From Homarus americanus (Eukaryota > Arthropoda > Malacostraca > Decapoda > Nephropidae): 64,000 bases of DNA. How positions within the stretch are numbered: position 1 is the first letter of the stretch; every line of letters begins with the position of its first letter. Below the pieces are notes generated by a model. It was given only the letters and a program-made list of their open reading frames with translations. It did no database searches and was not told the origin of the DNA. Positions 12,342 to 23,327 of this stretch are shown one piece after another. Location of the stretch: the NCBI RefSeq assembly GCF_018991925.1, contig NW_024744357.1, positions 3,109,706 through 3,173,705 of the forward strand, written 5' to 3'. A program made the position numbers and the translations under genes.

Positions 12342-12342
<1 letters not shown>

Positions 12343-12418
<76 letters not shown>
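12343..12418. repeat. (TG)n microsatellite
   Basis: About 38 uninterrupted TG units. Confidence 0.98.
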
Positions 12419-12419
<1 letters not shown>

Positions 12420-12679
12420 TGGACAGATTGAAGCACTCATTGAATAGATATATTTATCCCGTGTTCAAGATATTATGAATCAGTTGAGTTGTTGCGACAA
12501 AAAAGGTGGACTGGTGGGCTTGGGTGTCTGGGAGTGGATGTTTCAGTGAATAAACAATGAGTGACGAACTGAATCATAGAATACCTGAAGTAGAGAAAGT
12601 TGAAGGAGTGTGAGGAGTACAGTGCATATGGAGAGAGAACTGTGGCAAAGATGGGGATGTACTGTACATAGGATTTAAC

Positions 12680-13000
12680 GAGCCATCAGTATTAAAAGGT
12701 TGTGACATGTGGACTCTGAATAAAAACGGGAAAATAAAATTGGGATGAACAGAATATATATTCTTGAGAGTAGAAGGAAGTTAGAGAGTATGCAAAGAAT
12801 AATGAGAGGGATATAAGAAAGTGATGCAGATGTGGTGGAAGTGTATTGAGAGAATAGGAAATTAAATTATTAGAGAATATGATTTATATTCTTATGGCAA
12901 GAGAGCGAAGGGGAAACCCGAGGAAATGATGGAAGGATGGAATAGGGGAGACAGTAGATGAGAGGGAGGAAGATCTGAAGAGCGCTGGTACATGTGCGTG
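12680..13000 (+). mobile_element. Probable LINE 3' coding tail (decayed)
   Basis: Scattered plus-strand blocks resemble the post-catalytic tail of LINE polyproteins. KGCDMWTLNKNGK near 12700-12740 sits where such elements read YGSE.WTL. MARERRGNPRK, a stop, then WKDGIGE and EEDLKSAG (12895-12990) match the usual RRGRPR..W.D.I..DLK..G tail. Stops and shifts separate the blocks. I cannot place the clade, and the similarity is by eye only. Confidence 0.5.
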
Positions 13001-13339
13001 ACTTGTGAGCATGATGTGTTATTTTTAGGGTGTGAACATAATGTTGATGGGCAACACTGAGGTGACAGGGATACACTATGTGGATGTTTTGGGGTCATAG
13101 TGTGAAAGGAAGAAGACTTCTGGAGGACACATCCGTTACAGCCGTTAGAGAATTAACTGCAACGGTTAAAGAGAGACTCTGTACATGCTCTTCATTACGA
13201 TCACTCTGCATGATTGCGGTATCGAGCTTCCGAGGCTATTTTTTTTATGAATACAGTTTTTCTTTATTCTGTTGCAAACTCGTTGTTGTACCATGATGTA
13301 CTTTAGAATAGTGAATTGAAGTTCAAATTCTAAGTGTGA

Positions 13340-13860
13340 TCATTGTCAATACAAGGTACTGAAAGAAGGTCAGTGGGAGGGTAGGAGGAAGGAGGAGCCG
13401 GGGTAGGGCACTGCAGGAGACTAGGAAGGAGGCAAGGAAAGACGACATAAGCAAGTAAATGAAGCGAGGCTTGACGAAGAGGAGCTAAATGAATGGAAGG
13501 TTTTGAGGAAAGGAAGGAAGTCGGGCCTGAGGAAAAAAAGGAAGGGAAGGATGGAAGAATAAAAGGTAACAAAAAAAGGACCGGAGGCAATAAGACATCC
13601 ATAAAGACAGACAGACAGACAGACAAACAGACAGCCGCAGGGAAAGAAGGTCTAACTGAGAAGGAAGAGGGGTCAGAGGAACGAATGAGATCCAGAAGTA
13701 CGTGAGAGGTCAGATGGGGGGTGGGGGCTTAGATGGAGGAGTAAGGATAGGAGGATGTGATAAATAGCGAGAGGGAGGGAGGGACGGAGAGAGGGAGAGA
13801 TGGAAGAAAAGAGGATTGATTTAGGGTGGAGGGTAAAGAGTGATGGAGTAAACAATATCA
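13340..13860. repeat. Purine-rich low-complexity region
   Basis: Mostly G and A on the plus strand, with a small (CAGA)n patch near 13606-13634. Open frames here follow from the composition. Confidence 0.75.
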
Positions 13861-13948
13861 AAATGCAGGCCACGCACAGCTAACGGGCCCACCTATCCTC
13901 AAGAGCTGGATAGAGTGAAGACGATTTTGCCAGATTGTAGCTAACTGA

Positions 13949-15010
13949 GGATGGTTGTTGTAGTTGTGAGAGTGGTTGTTACGATAGTAGTTGTTGTGGT
14001 TGTGAGAGTGGTTGTTACGATAGTAGTTGTTGTGGTTGTGGGAGTGGTTGTTACGATAGTAGTTGTTGTGGTTGTGGGAGTGGTTGTTACGATAGTAGTT
14101 GTTGTGGTTGTGAGAGGGGTTGTTACGATAGTAGTTGTTGTGGTGGTGGGAGGGGTTGTTATGATAGTAGTTGTTGTGGTTGTGAGAGGGGTTACATGAT
14201 AGTAGTTGTGGTTGTGAGAGGGTTGTTACGATAGTATTTGTTGTGGCTGTGAGAGTGGTTGTTACGATAGTAGTTGTTGTGGCCAGAGAGGACTGTTACG
14301 ATAGTAGTTGTTGTGGTGGTGAGTGGTTGTTACGATAGTAGTTGTTGTGGTGGTGGGAGTGGTTGTTACGATAGTAGTTGCTGTGGCTGGGAGAGGGGTT
14401 ACAGGATAGTAGTTGTTGTTGTGGTGGGAAGTGGTTGTTACGATAGTAGTTGTTGTGGTGGAGTGGTTGTTACGATAGTAGTTGCTGTGGTTGTGAGAGG
14501 GTTGTTATGATAGTAGTTGTTGTGGTGGTGAGTGGTTGTTGATGATAGTAGCTGGGTTGTGGCTGTGAGAGGTTGTTAAGTGATAGTAGTTGTTGTTGTG
14601 GTTGTGAGTGGTTGTTACGATAGTAGTTGTTGTGGTTGTGAGAGGGGTTGTTATGATAGTATTTGTTGTGGTTGTGAGAGTGGTTGTTATGATAGTAGTT
14701 GTTGTGGTTGTGAGAGGGGTTGTTACGATAGTAGTTGTTGTTGTGGTGGGAGTGGTTGTTACGATAGTAGTTGTTGTGGTGGTGGGAGTGGTTGTTACGA
14801 TGGTGGTTGTTGTGGTGGTGGTGAAAATGTTTGTTACGGTAATTGGTGGTTGTTATGATGGTGAAATGGTTGTTACGATGATGGTGGTTGTTGTGGTGGT
14901 GAAAATGGTTGTTACGATGATTGGTGGATGTTGTGGTGGTGAGAGTGGTTGTTACGATGGTGGTAGTTGTTGTGGTGGTGAAACGGGTTATTACGATGAT
15001 GGTAGTTATT
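13949..15010. repeat. 36-bp minisatellite array
   Basis: About 28 copies of a 36-bp unit of the type gatagtagttgttgtgg followed by a gagagtggttgttac segment. The spacing is exactly 36 bp between clear early units (13983, 14019). Later units gain or lose a few bases, and the last third shifts toward gtggtgaaaatgg variants. No C is present in most of the plus strand except one per unit. Confidence 0.97.
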
Positions 15011-15483
15011 GCGTTAGATTGCCCTATTGATTCAAGTAGTGAAGATGGATATTATGATGGTTTATGATCTTGAAGGTAATTTCAATGGCCATAATATTGA
15101 GTGAGAAAAGTTACTGTGATGGAAGTAATTTTGTGGATGCCTAGGGTTGTTATGATGATGGTACTGTAGTTTTGAAAGTAGTATTAGGTTGTTGTTGTTA
15201 TATTGGTGGTAGTTTTGAGGGTGATTCTTATAGTTGTGATGCTGGTAATTATCTGTAATGGTGTGCCAGTAGAAAGCATAGTGTTAATAGTTTTATGGGT
15301 TACAGTAATACTTCTTATGGTGATCTTGACGATAAGGCTGAAGTGATAAGGGAATGCTAGTGGTTGTTATGGGCTAATATAATCATGGTAGATATTCATG
15401 GTGGTGATGTTCATGGTAGGTATTATGGCAGTGTTAGTAACAGGTACAATAATAATTTTTATTGTAGTGCTAGTGGCAGTAAC
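15011..15483. other. Degenerate GT-rich DNA between two arrays
   Basis: Irregular gttgttatgatgg- and gtagtaat-like phrases suggest decayed repeats related to both neighbours. Confidence 0.5.
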
Positions 15484-15850
15484 ATGTAATGGCTTTTATG
15501 GTAGTAGCAGCAACAGGTGTAATGGTTGGTATGGTGGTAGTGGTAGTAACAAAAGTAATGGTTGGTATGGTAGTAGCAGTAACAGGTGTAATGGTTGGTA
15601 TGGTAGTGGTAGTAACATAATTAATGGTTGGTATGGTAATAGCAGTAACAGGTGTAATGGTTGGTATGGTAGTGGTAGTAACAGATGTAATGGTTGGTAT
15701 GGTAGTGGTAGTAACAGATGGAATGGTTGGTATGGTAGTGGTAGTAACACATGTAATGGTTGGTATGGTAGTGGTAGTAACAGAAGTAATGGTTGGTATG
15801 GTAGTGGTAGTAACATAAGTAATGGTTGGTATGGTAGTGGTAGTAACAGG
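15484..15850. repeat. 33-bp minisatellite array
   Basis: About 11 copies of a 33-bp unit containing ggtatggtagtggtagtaac. Since 33 is a multiple of three, the plus frame from 15398 to 15856 stays open and would give an 11-residue Gly/Asn/Trp/Cys repeat (NGWYGSGSNRC type). Other frames on both strands are equally open, so coding is not supported. Confidence 0.95.
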
Positions 15851-16335
15851 TTATAAAATGGATTTGGGTATATGAAAAATTGGTTGTATTAAACACAAAC
15901 GTGGTTGGTATAGGTAGGTAAAGGTAAGTAACACATACCATGTAGGTTTAGTATAGTAATTAGTAGTGTGGAAATGTAAGTTTGGTGTATGGTGAGTGGT
16001 AGTAACAGAAGATATGGATTGGTGTGGTGGTAGTAACAGAAGTAATGGTTGGTATGGTGGTGGTAACACATGAAATGGTTGAATTGTAATTGAGTGGTAT
16101 TAACCAAGGATTAAATGGATTTGGTATGGTGGTGGTGTGTGGCAATATGTAATGGATTTTGGTGTATGGTGGTGGGTAAGTGGCAAGAGTGTGGGACCCC
16201 AAGTATGGTGGTGTTGTGGCACGTGGCAATGGTTGGTGTGGTGGTGGGGTAGTGGCAAGCTGATTTATTGGATTTCAGTTATGGTGGTGGTGGTGGCAGA
16301 GGTAGTGGTTTGGTGTGAGTGGTGGTGATGTGTCT
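15851..16335. repeat. Decayed continuation of the GT/TGG array
   Basis: Irregular copies of ggtatggtggtgg- and agtaacagaagt-like phrases continue rightward with indels. Confidence 0.7.
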
Positions 16336-16417
16336 TTAGATGGTGTGTTTTGCTCTATTAGTATTAACATTGAGCACGAAAATGTGAAATAAAGTATTTC
16401 ACTGGAAAAAAAAAACG

Positions 16418-16462
16418 ACTGTAATAGTAATAGTAATAGTATTAGTAATAGTAATAGTAATA
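16418..16462. repeat. (TAG TAA)n microsatellite
   Basis: About seven hexamer units. Confidence 0.9.
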
Positions 16463-16642
16463 TGTACGCAGGCAGTATATCTCATTACATGTTGTGTATG
16501 TATTGTACATATACAGTACGAGTGTTTTATTTTTGTGAATATATATTTATGTTAAACCCGAAAAATGGATTATTTAATACAAAGTCATGTGTGTAACCTT
16601 TGAAGAACTGAAATGGATTAATTAAGTGGTTTTTTAATACTT

Positions 16643-16644
<2 letters not shown>

Positions 16645-16689
<45 letters not shown>
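16645..16689. repeat. (GA)n microsatellite
   Basis: About 22 GA units. Confidence 0.97.
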
Positions 16690-16691
<2 letters not shown>

Positions 16692-16870
16692 CTATTTTGA
16701 ATTTCACTATAAATAAACCATTTTTTCATTAATTGGACTGTACAGGTCGTAATGTGAACACTGTGCTAATACTTGTGTTTATTAAGAAAAAAGTTAGTGG
16801 ATGTATTTTAAACTCTTGTACACATACAGATGAAGTAATCCTAACTATGCGGGATATGCCTAGAATTTAT

Positions 16871-16888
16871 GAATGTTTTTTTTTTCAG
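16871..16888 (+). promoter_or_regulatory. Candidate splice acceptor before exon 1
   Basis: A run of ten T residues followed by cag, ending at 16888, makes a strong 3' splice site. It lies 87 bases before the ATG at 16976. If used, the exon would start in the 5' UTR, and an upstream non-coding exon and promoter would lie further left. This is inference from the motif alone. Confidence 0.4.
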
Positions 16889-16975
16889 TACAGATTTCTA
16901 TGTATTTTAAACTTGTTACATTATTTTAAGTATTTATTACGGATAATAAATAGTAGATGAGAGTGTCCGACAAAT

Positions 16976-18561
16976 ATGGTGTGGGTAGATATCCCTGGGA
17001 CGCGGGAAAGTCCCAATATCCGCAGTGACTTGGAAATATCACGTCGTGAGCCCATATGTGAAAACCCTCGACTCAGGAGCAGTAGCCTGAACAAAAACGG
17101 GAACAGCAACGCAAACAAACTCCCAAACGACATAAATCACAATCAGACGACGACGGAGATTCCCAAGACTTTCAACCAAAGAAACTCAAACAGCGGAAAC
17201 AGAGTGCCCTTAGTTCAGCTCCGTGATGTTCGAAGGCAGTTTAAAACCCCGACGTGTGTAAGTTCATCCAACTTGGAATCCTGGGATGAGAGAGTTGAAA
17301 CGCGGGAGGTGAGAAGGGGAGGGCAGACACGTGTATTCAGAGATAGACATGAAGAGAATAGTGGTAATGTTTCGCACGTTGATTATATCGAAGATAATCT
17401 GAATTTAAAATCCAAAAATGCAAATGGCGCGGAGGAGGATGATATATGCGAAGAATATCAGTGGTTAGAAGAAAAATGTAAAGCGCAAGGATTTAGTAAA
17501 TGTTATTTAGATAATGACAGTACTAAACAGTTTAGCGGGTTGAAAATAAAGGCAATAGAAAAGTATAAGTTGCCTCAAGAACTATATAATTATTCAGAAG
17601 TGTACATGAAAATTGCTAATGAAATAAAAAACGATTCACCTGTGAACACTGAAAGTTATGACAAATCCAATGAATTAGAAGAGTCGGGAAATTATGAGGC
17701 TTCGAAGCCTCGTCCTGGGAAATTCGTATCGAATCGGTATGACATACCCATCACCAAAGATCATTCATATTCACTGCCAGATTGTATCGAATTTGACGAC
17801 ATAGACGAGGAGTATGAGGGCTACGACGAGTTTCAGGACGAGTTTAGCATCGACCAAACCAGTCTTGTCTTTAACGCACGGGAGGAAGATGCATCATTCC
17901 TTCTTCAGGAAGATGTCCGTGTTATCATTCCATCCTTCGACGACCTCACGCTCAACGACCTCTCGCCACTTCTGGAAATACCTCTACCTGTCGATTACTT
18001 ATCACCCCCATCACCTCCAAAAGACAATAGGCGCAATGGTGCGTCTCCTCCCGACCAAGAATTATTTGAACTTCTTCCATTAGGCTCGGACAGGGACAAG
18101 AATGGGAGCAGAGGCATCCTTGCCAGTTGTCAAATCCCGGAGAGTGTCGGCAGGGTTCCAGACGTCCTGCAAGATTTGAGGGAGATTAACAAAAAATGTC
18201 ATTCGAAGAGAACCCTTCTGAAAGATACCTACTACAATAATTTCCCTCTCAAGAGCGCATACTTGCGAGATCCTTCGTTAAGAAACTTCTACCACATGGA
18301 ACCCTCTATTGTTATCGGCGACATCACACTGCCACGCCCGAAGGTTTCTCACTTGAAAAATCGTTCTATGAAGTACTCTTCCTTGAAGGACTCTTTCCTG
18401 AAAGAGTCTCCTCCTTCGTGCCGGGGCTTGGAGCTCACGTGCGAGAGCCCAGAATCCCCTGACTCCGGGCGAAGGAGCTCGGGATCTTCACGAGACGAGG
18501 AGGCACTTGGACCTAAATTCTTCGCCGACTTATGCAGCCTCTGGCCCGACCTTATTGTTCG
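16976..18561 (+). CDS. Coding exon 1 of an unrecognised large disordered protein
   Basis: This exon encodes 528 residues plus two bases of the next codon. I do not recognise the family. The ATG has a strong context (A at -3, G at +4) and an in-frame TGA lies six codons upstream, so it is the natural start. The protein is hydrophilic with no signal peptide or membrane segment. It has an Asn-rich stretch (residues about 39-57), a strongly acidic Asp/Glu/Tyr stretch (about 270-295), a Pro-rich SPPSPPK patch (about 343) and a Ser-rich charged end (about 490-512). The frame meets TAA at 18563, but gtaatg starts at 18562. Splicing there to 22687 continues the frame (CG+G, Arg, then LAHDISLESP). If the donor is not used, a 529-residue form would end at 18565, and aataaa at 18898-18903 could serve as its polyadenylation signal. 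Confidence 0.72.
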
Positions 18562-19195
18562 GTAATGGTTGCCTCTTGCTGTATAATATAATAATCTGTT
18601 TAACTAAAGACCTTACAATTTATAAGGGAAGACGATTCTTACAAACTTACAACTTCCTTTAAAGTATCGTTATAAACCTTGATGAATCAAATATGTGTAT
18701 TGGTTGTCAGATTTCCATCTAACAATATTGATGCCACCCATATCAAGGAATCTTACATTTACATAAATATATCACAGGTCTCACAAACCTTCAAAAAAAA
18801 TAATCACGTCATTACATCAATAATTTCATGACTCCAAAAGTTCTAATTACTGTTATATGTTCCTATGTGTTCTACATATTCTATAAATATTTAGATAAAT
18901 AAATACTTACGTTGCTAAGGTTACTGTCTCTTAATACGCATGTAAGTTGTGGCTGTCACTAGCATGTTGAGATATTCCTACCTGTTGCTTTGGTCCTTTT
19001 CTGCCTTAGATAATTAACCATTCCTCTATTCCCTTACCAGGAACTTTGTATCTCTTGACAGTTATATACGAATATATCAAGAAATACATATGTTCCTAGA
19101 CATGTAATTATCTATCAACAACAAAATTTTTAACAATGTTTTATATTCTTTATCGTTAGTTATAATTATGTAACATACAAACATGGAGTTAAGCA
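18562..19195. other. Start of intron 1 (inferred)
   Basis: AT-rich DNA after the proposed donor. It contains the candidate polyadenylation hexamer at 18898. The whole inferred intron is 18562-22686 (4,125 bp). Confidence 0.5.
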
Positions 19196-20340
19196 AAGGT
19201 AGGAGTAGGAGGCGATGGTGAAGGTGGGGGAAGAAGAGGGGGTGGTGAAGGTGGGGGAAAAGAAGAGGGGGTGTGAAGGTGGGGAAAAGGGGGTGGTGAA
19301 GGTGGGGAAAAGAGAAAGAGAATTGGTAGAAATTAGGAAGAAAGAGGGGTGGTGAAGGTGGGGAAAGAAAGAGGGGTGGTGAAGGTGGGAAAGAAAGAGG
19401 GGTAGTGAAGGTGGGGGAAGAAAGGGGGTGGTGAAGGTGGGGAAAGAAGAAAAGAAGGGATAGTAGCATTGAAGGTGGGGAAAAAGAGGGGTGGGTAGAA
19501 GGTGGGGGGAAAGAGAAAGAGGGTGGTGAAGGTGGGAAAAGAAAAGAGGGGTGGTGAAGGTGGGGAAGAAGAGGGTGGAGTGAAGGTGGGGAAAGAGAGG
19601 GGTGGTGAAGGTGGGGGAAGAAAGAGGGGTGGCGTGGCGAAGGTGGGGGAAAGAAGGGGTGGTGAAGGTGGGGAAAGAAGAGGGGTGGAGGAAGGTGGGG
19701 GAAAAAGAAGGGGGGGTGGAGTGAAGGTGGGGAAAAGGAAAAGGGGTGGTGAAGGTGGGGAAAAGAGTGGTGAAGGTGAGGGAAGAAAGAGGGGTGAGGT
19801 GAAGGTGGGGGAAAGAAGAAGAAGAGGGGGTGGTGAAGGTGGGGGAAGAAAGAGGGGGTGGTGAAGGTGGGGAAGAAGAGGGGTGGTGAGAAGGTGGGGG
19901 AGAAGAAGAGGGGTGGTGAAGGTGGGAAGAAGAGGGGTAGTGAAGGTGGGGGAAAGAAAGAGGGGTGTGAGTGAAGATTGGGGAAGAAAGAGTGGGTGGT
20001 GAAGGTGGGGGAAAGAGGGGTGGTGAGATTGAAGGAAAGAGGTGAAGGTGAAGGTGGGGGAAAGAAGAGGGGTGGTGAAGGCGGGGAAGAAAGGAGGTGT
20101 GAGGTATGAGAAGGTGGGGGAAAGAAGAGGGGTGGTGAAGGTGGGGAAGAAAGAGGAGATTGGTGAAGGTGGGGAAGAAAGAGGGGTGGTAGAAGGCAGG
20201 GGAAAGGGGGTGAGTGAGGCAGGGGAAAAGAAAGAGGGGGTGGTGGCGGGGAAGAAAGAGGGGTGGAGTGAAGGTGGGGGAGAAGAAAGAGGGGTGGTGA
20301 AGGCGGGGAAGAAGAGGGGTGAAATTGAAGGTGGGGAGGG
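19196..20340. repeat. Purine-rich minisatellite A (gtggtgaaggtgggg type)
   Basis: About 40 irregular units of roughly 25-30 bp built from ggtggtgaaggtgggg plus a variable aaagaaagagg spacer. The plus strand is almost only G and A with scattered T. The very long Pro/Ser/His-rich frame on the minus strand (19077-21188) is an artefact of this array and the next one. Confidence 0.95.
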
Positions 20341-21130
20341 GTAAATGTGGAGGAGGGAAAGAATGTGGAAGAAGGATGGACAATGTGGAAGAAGATTGGA
20401 GAATGTGGAAAGAGAGTGGAGGAATGTGGAAGAGGGACGAGAATGTGGAAAGAGGGACGAGAATGTGGAAGAGGATGGACAATGTGGAAGAGGGTGGAAA
20501 TGTGGAAGAAGGTACTGGAGGAAATGTGGAAGAGAGGGTGGAGAATGTGGAAGAGAAGGTGGAGATTGTGGAGGAGGTGGAGAATGTGGAAGAGGGTGGA
20601 GAATGTGGAAGAGAGGGTGGAGGGAATGTGGAAGAGAAGGTAGAGGGAATGTGGAAGAGAGGGTGGAAAATGTGGAAGAAGGTGGGGAATTGTGGAGGGA
20701 GAGGGTGGAGAATATGGAAGAGAGGGTGGAGAATGTGGGAAGAGAGGGTGGAGAATGTGGAAGAAGGTGGAAATGTGGAAGAGAGGGTGGAGAATGTGGA
20801 AGAGAAGGTAGAGAATGTGGAAGAGGGGTGGGAAAAATGTGGGGAAATATAGAGGTGGAGATTGTGGAGGGAGAGGGTGGAGATGTGTGGAAGAGAGGGT
20901 GGAGAATGTGGAAGAGAAGGTGGAGGATGTGGAAGAGAGGGTGGAGGAATGTGGAAGAGTGGGTGGAGAATGTGGAAGAGAGGGTGGGAGAATGTGTGGA
21001 AGGGGTGGAGAATGTGGAAGAGGGGTGGAGAATGTAGGAAGATTGGGAGGAATGTGGAAGGGTGGGGAGGAGATAGTAGGGAGAGGAGAAAGGTAGAAAG
21101 GGGGAGAAATGTGGAAGAGAGAGGGTGTAG
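20341..21130. repeat. Purine-rich minisatellite B (21-bp gtggaagagagggtggagaat type)
   Basis: About 35 units of roughly 21 bp centred on aatgtggaagagagggtgg. It directly abuts array A, with an abrupt change of unit near 20340. All three plus frames are open over long distances, giving Glu/Trp/Gly-rich translations without meaning. Confidence 0.95.
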
Positions 21131-21249
21131 GAGAATGCTTGGGGTGGATGAAGGGGTTAAGGTAGGCGTGTGTGTTCAATGTCAGCATTTCTCTGCATCA
21201 TCAGTGTGCAAATCATCAGCAGCTAAAATACATCAATTTCACCCCAAGC

Positions 21250-21530
21250 TACCACCAGCAGCCCCCGCAATCAATCACTTCCACCGACAGCCCCACAATC
21301 AATCACTCCACCAGCAGCCCCATAATCAGCCACTACACCAACAGCCCCCCAATCCCAGCCACTGCACCAACAGCCACAATCCCAGCCACTGCACCCAATA
21401 GTCACAATCAACCATGCCACCAGCAGCCCCAATCAGCCACTGCGCCAGCAGCCCCTGATCAGCCACTCCCACCAGCATCCCCACAATCAGCCACTACCAC
21501 CAGCAGCCCCGCAATCAGCCACTACTTAAC
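21250..21530. repeat. Imperfect tandem repeat (cagcagccccacaatca type)
   Basis: Around ten imperfect units of about 22-27 bp containing ccaccagcagcccc and aatcagccact. The Pro/Gln/Ala/Thr-rich plus-strand frame running from 21172 is a product of the repeat and of the AT-rich tail after it. Confidence 0.85.
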
Positions 21531-21591
21531 TAACAATACTACTATCAACTATTTAACAGCAACTATCATCACAATTAACCACCACCTACTA

Positions 21592-22200
21592 CCACCACCA
21601 CCACCACCGCCAAAATTTTTTTATTTTTATTTTTTTGCCTATTTTAAATTTTTTATCATTCATTTTAGTTTTGTTTCAATAGTTAGCGACAACTACATGC
21701 TTAGTTTCTGTCAAGTTTCTATTATTATTATTGTGTATTATTGTGTATTATTATTATTATTTTGTATTATTATTATTATTATTGTATTATTATTATTATT
21801 ATTATTATTATTTTATTTTGTGTAGCCAATATTGTGTATTATTATTACTATTACTAATATTATTATTATGTGTGAAATTTTAGTTATGAAAGTAATGAAA
21901 ATATGGTAACATTAACCAGTAATATTCATTTTATTCATTTATCCGAGTTTTGTTTCAATAGTTGTGACCTTCATGTAGTTTCTGTCCAAAGTTTCTATTA
22001 TTATTGTGTGTGTATTGTGTGTGTGTGTGTATTAGCCCTTTATTTTTGTGTGTGTAGTAACTGTGTGTGTGTGTGTATTATTTTTATTGTGTATGTATTA
22101 TTATTATTATTACTATTACTATTACTATTGTGTGTGTGTGTGTGTGTGATTTTAGATTATAAATGCTCAAAATAAAACTGATAATTAGTAATATTCATTT
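21592..22200. repeat. (ATT)n/(GT)n-rich region with a diverged tandem duplication
   Basis: The phrase gttttgtttcaatagtt occurs at 21668 and again at 21947, 279 bp apart. Each time it is followed by a tagtttctgtc phrase and runs of ATT and GT. A ttcattttattcatttatccgag phrase also occurs near 21925 and 22193. This looks like a short tandem duplication that has since decayed. Confidence 0.7.
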
Positions 22201-22273
22201 TATTCATTTATCCGAGGATATTTTGCATTTGTTTTTGTATATTTTCTCATCCGTTGTTCTACAAATTCCTCTT

Positions 22274-22276
<3 letters not shown>

Positions 22277-22304
<28 letters not shown>
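22277..22304. repeat. (TA)n microsatellite
   Basis: About 14 TA units followed by a T-run. Confidence 0.95.
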
Positions 22305-22313
<9 letters not shown>

Positions 22314-22686
22314 TCCGGATTGACCAATGACCTTCTTGACAGTTAAACATTATTTCTTCTCCTCACTTCCACCACCATACCTACAGCCTGTACTTCCTCC
22401 TTCCCTCGAGTGTTTTCCTCGTACTTTTGACTATCACTTATTTGTGGGTGTAATGTAAGGGTGATAGTGATGTAGTTTAGAACATGAGTGGGTAACTGTA
22501 ATTCAGTAAACAGATAAAAATGGAATATTTGGAGATCCTGAAGTATAATGAAAAATGATTCATTCTGAGGAATAAATCGACGTTATTTGAATACTGATAA
22601 AAAAGTTTAGGAGATCTTTTTTTTATGTACTTTCAGGATAACGACACAAAAGTTTAAACTTCTTCTAATGGTTTATATGTTTGCAG
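22305..22686 (+). other. End of intron 1 with acceptor at 22686
   Basis: No gene is seen in this stretch. The last bases, gtttatatgtttgcag, end at 22686 and form a good 3' splice site. The base composition changes sharply from AT-rich to GC-rich immediately afterwards. Confidence 0.65.
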
Positions 22687-23327
22687 GTTGGCCCACGACA
22701 TCTCGTTAGAATCTCCATCAGTCGAAGATGCCCCCGATCCTCCTGACCCTCCCAACAACAGCGAAGTCAACATCCGTCGTTCCTCATTGGTTGGTGATGT
22801 CCAGCCTAACACCCCGCGATCTCTGCACGATTCCCACAACCGTGCCACTACCACGTCATCGTCGGGTAAGTGTTGCTCTGATGAAGACCACTGCTGCCCC
22901 CAGCTCATGGAGGAACAGACTCAGGAGCTGAGAGCGGCAGGCGTGGCATGTAGTAGTCCTAAGAGACAGGCCGAAATCTTGGCGTCGGGAAATACGGGGC
23001 TGCAGGTGGGCCCCTGTATCAGCGCCGGAATCCAGCCCACTTCCTGCCCCAGTCCGATCTGTGGCAGCCCGGCCCCCAGGAGGCCCAGGCCGGGAACCGT
23101 ATCGTCAGGGCCTTCTAGTGTCGAGAGCGTGGAGAGCGTGGATAGCAGCGATACTGGAGAAGTTAGTGTGTGCGAATTCTTCGCTGGAGATCTTGAGGAA
23201 CTCACTGATGACATTACACCTCCTGACGGAGACCTGGAGGGGGCAGTGCGGCCCTCCATGCCTTGGGACCCGAGGCCGAACGAGAGGAAGCGACGGAAAC
23301 TCCCAGAGATTCCCAAAAATAAGAAAT
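22687..23327 (+). CDS. Coding exon 2 of the same gene
   Basis: The exon is open over its full 641 bases in the frame set by exon 1: its first base completes the split Arg codon, 213 whole codons follow, and one base is left over. The translation is Pro- and Ser-rich: a DAPDPPDPPNN stretch near the start, a Cys cluster (CCSDEDHCC) in the middle, a Ser/Val/Glu run (SSVESVESVDSSDTGE), an acidic segment, then KRRKLPEIPKNKK at the end. RKLPEIP (23294-23314) fits the class I SH3 ligand pattern RxLPxxP, and the flanking basic residues could also form a nuclear signal; both are predictions. The exon is flanked by a tttgcag acceptor and a perfect gtaagt donor (23328-23333). Its GC-rich, codon-like composition contrasts with the flanks. 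A second gtaagt lies inside it at 22866. Confidence 0.72.
22866..22871 (+). promoter_or_regulatory. Candidate alternative splice donor inside exon 2
   Basis: The sequence cgg followed by gtaagtg is a consensus donor. Using it would end exon 2 at 22865 and also leave phase 1, so 462 bases (154 codons) would be removed without a frameshift. The removed part includes the Cys cluster and the RxLPxxP motif. Confidence 0.5.

Noticed and set aside
13330..13873. Pro/Ser/Leu-rich minus-strand frames of 66-98 codons
   Set aside because: Composition artefacts of a purine-rich tract.
19077..21188. A 703-codon open frame on the minus strand, rich in Pro, Ser, His and Phe
   Set aside because: It is created by two tandem arrays lacking stop codons on that strand. 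Other frames over the same DNA are open too, and the translation has no domain.
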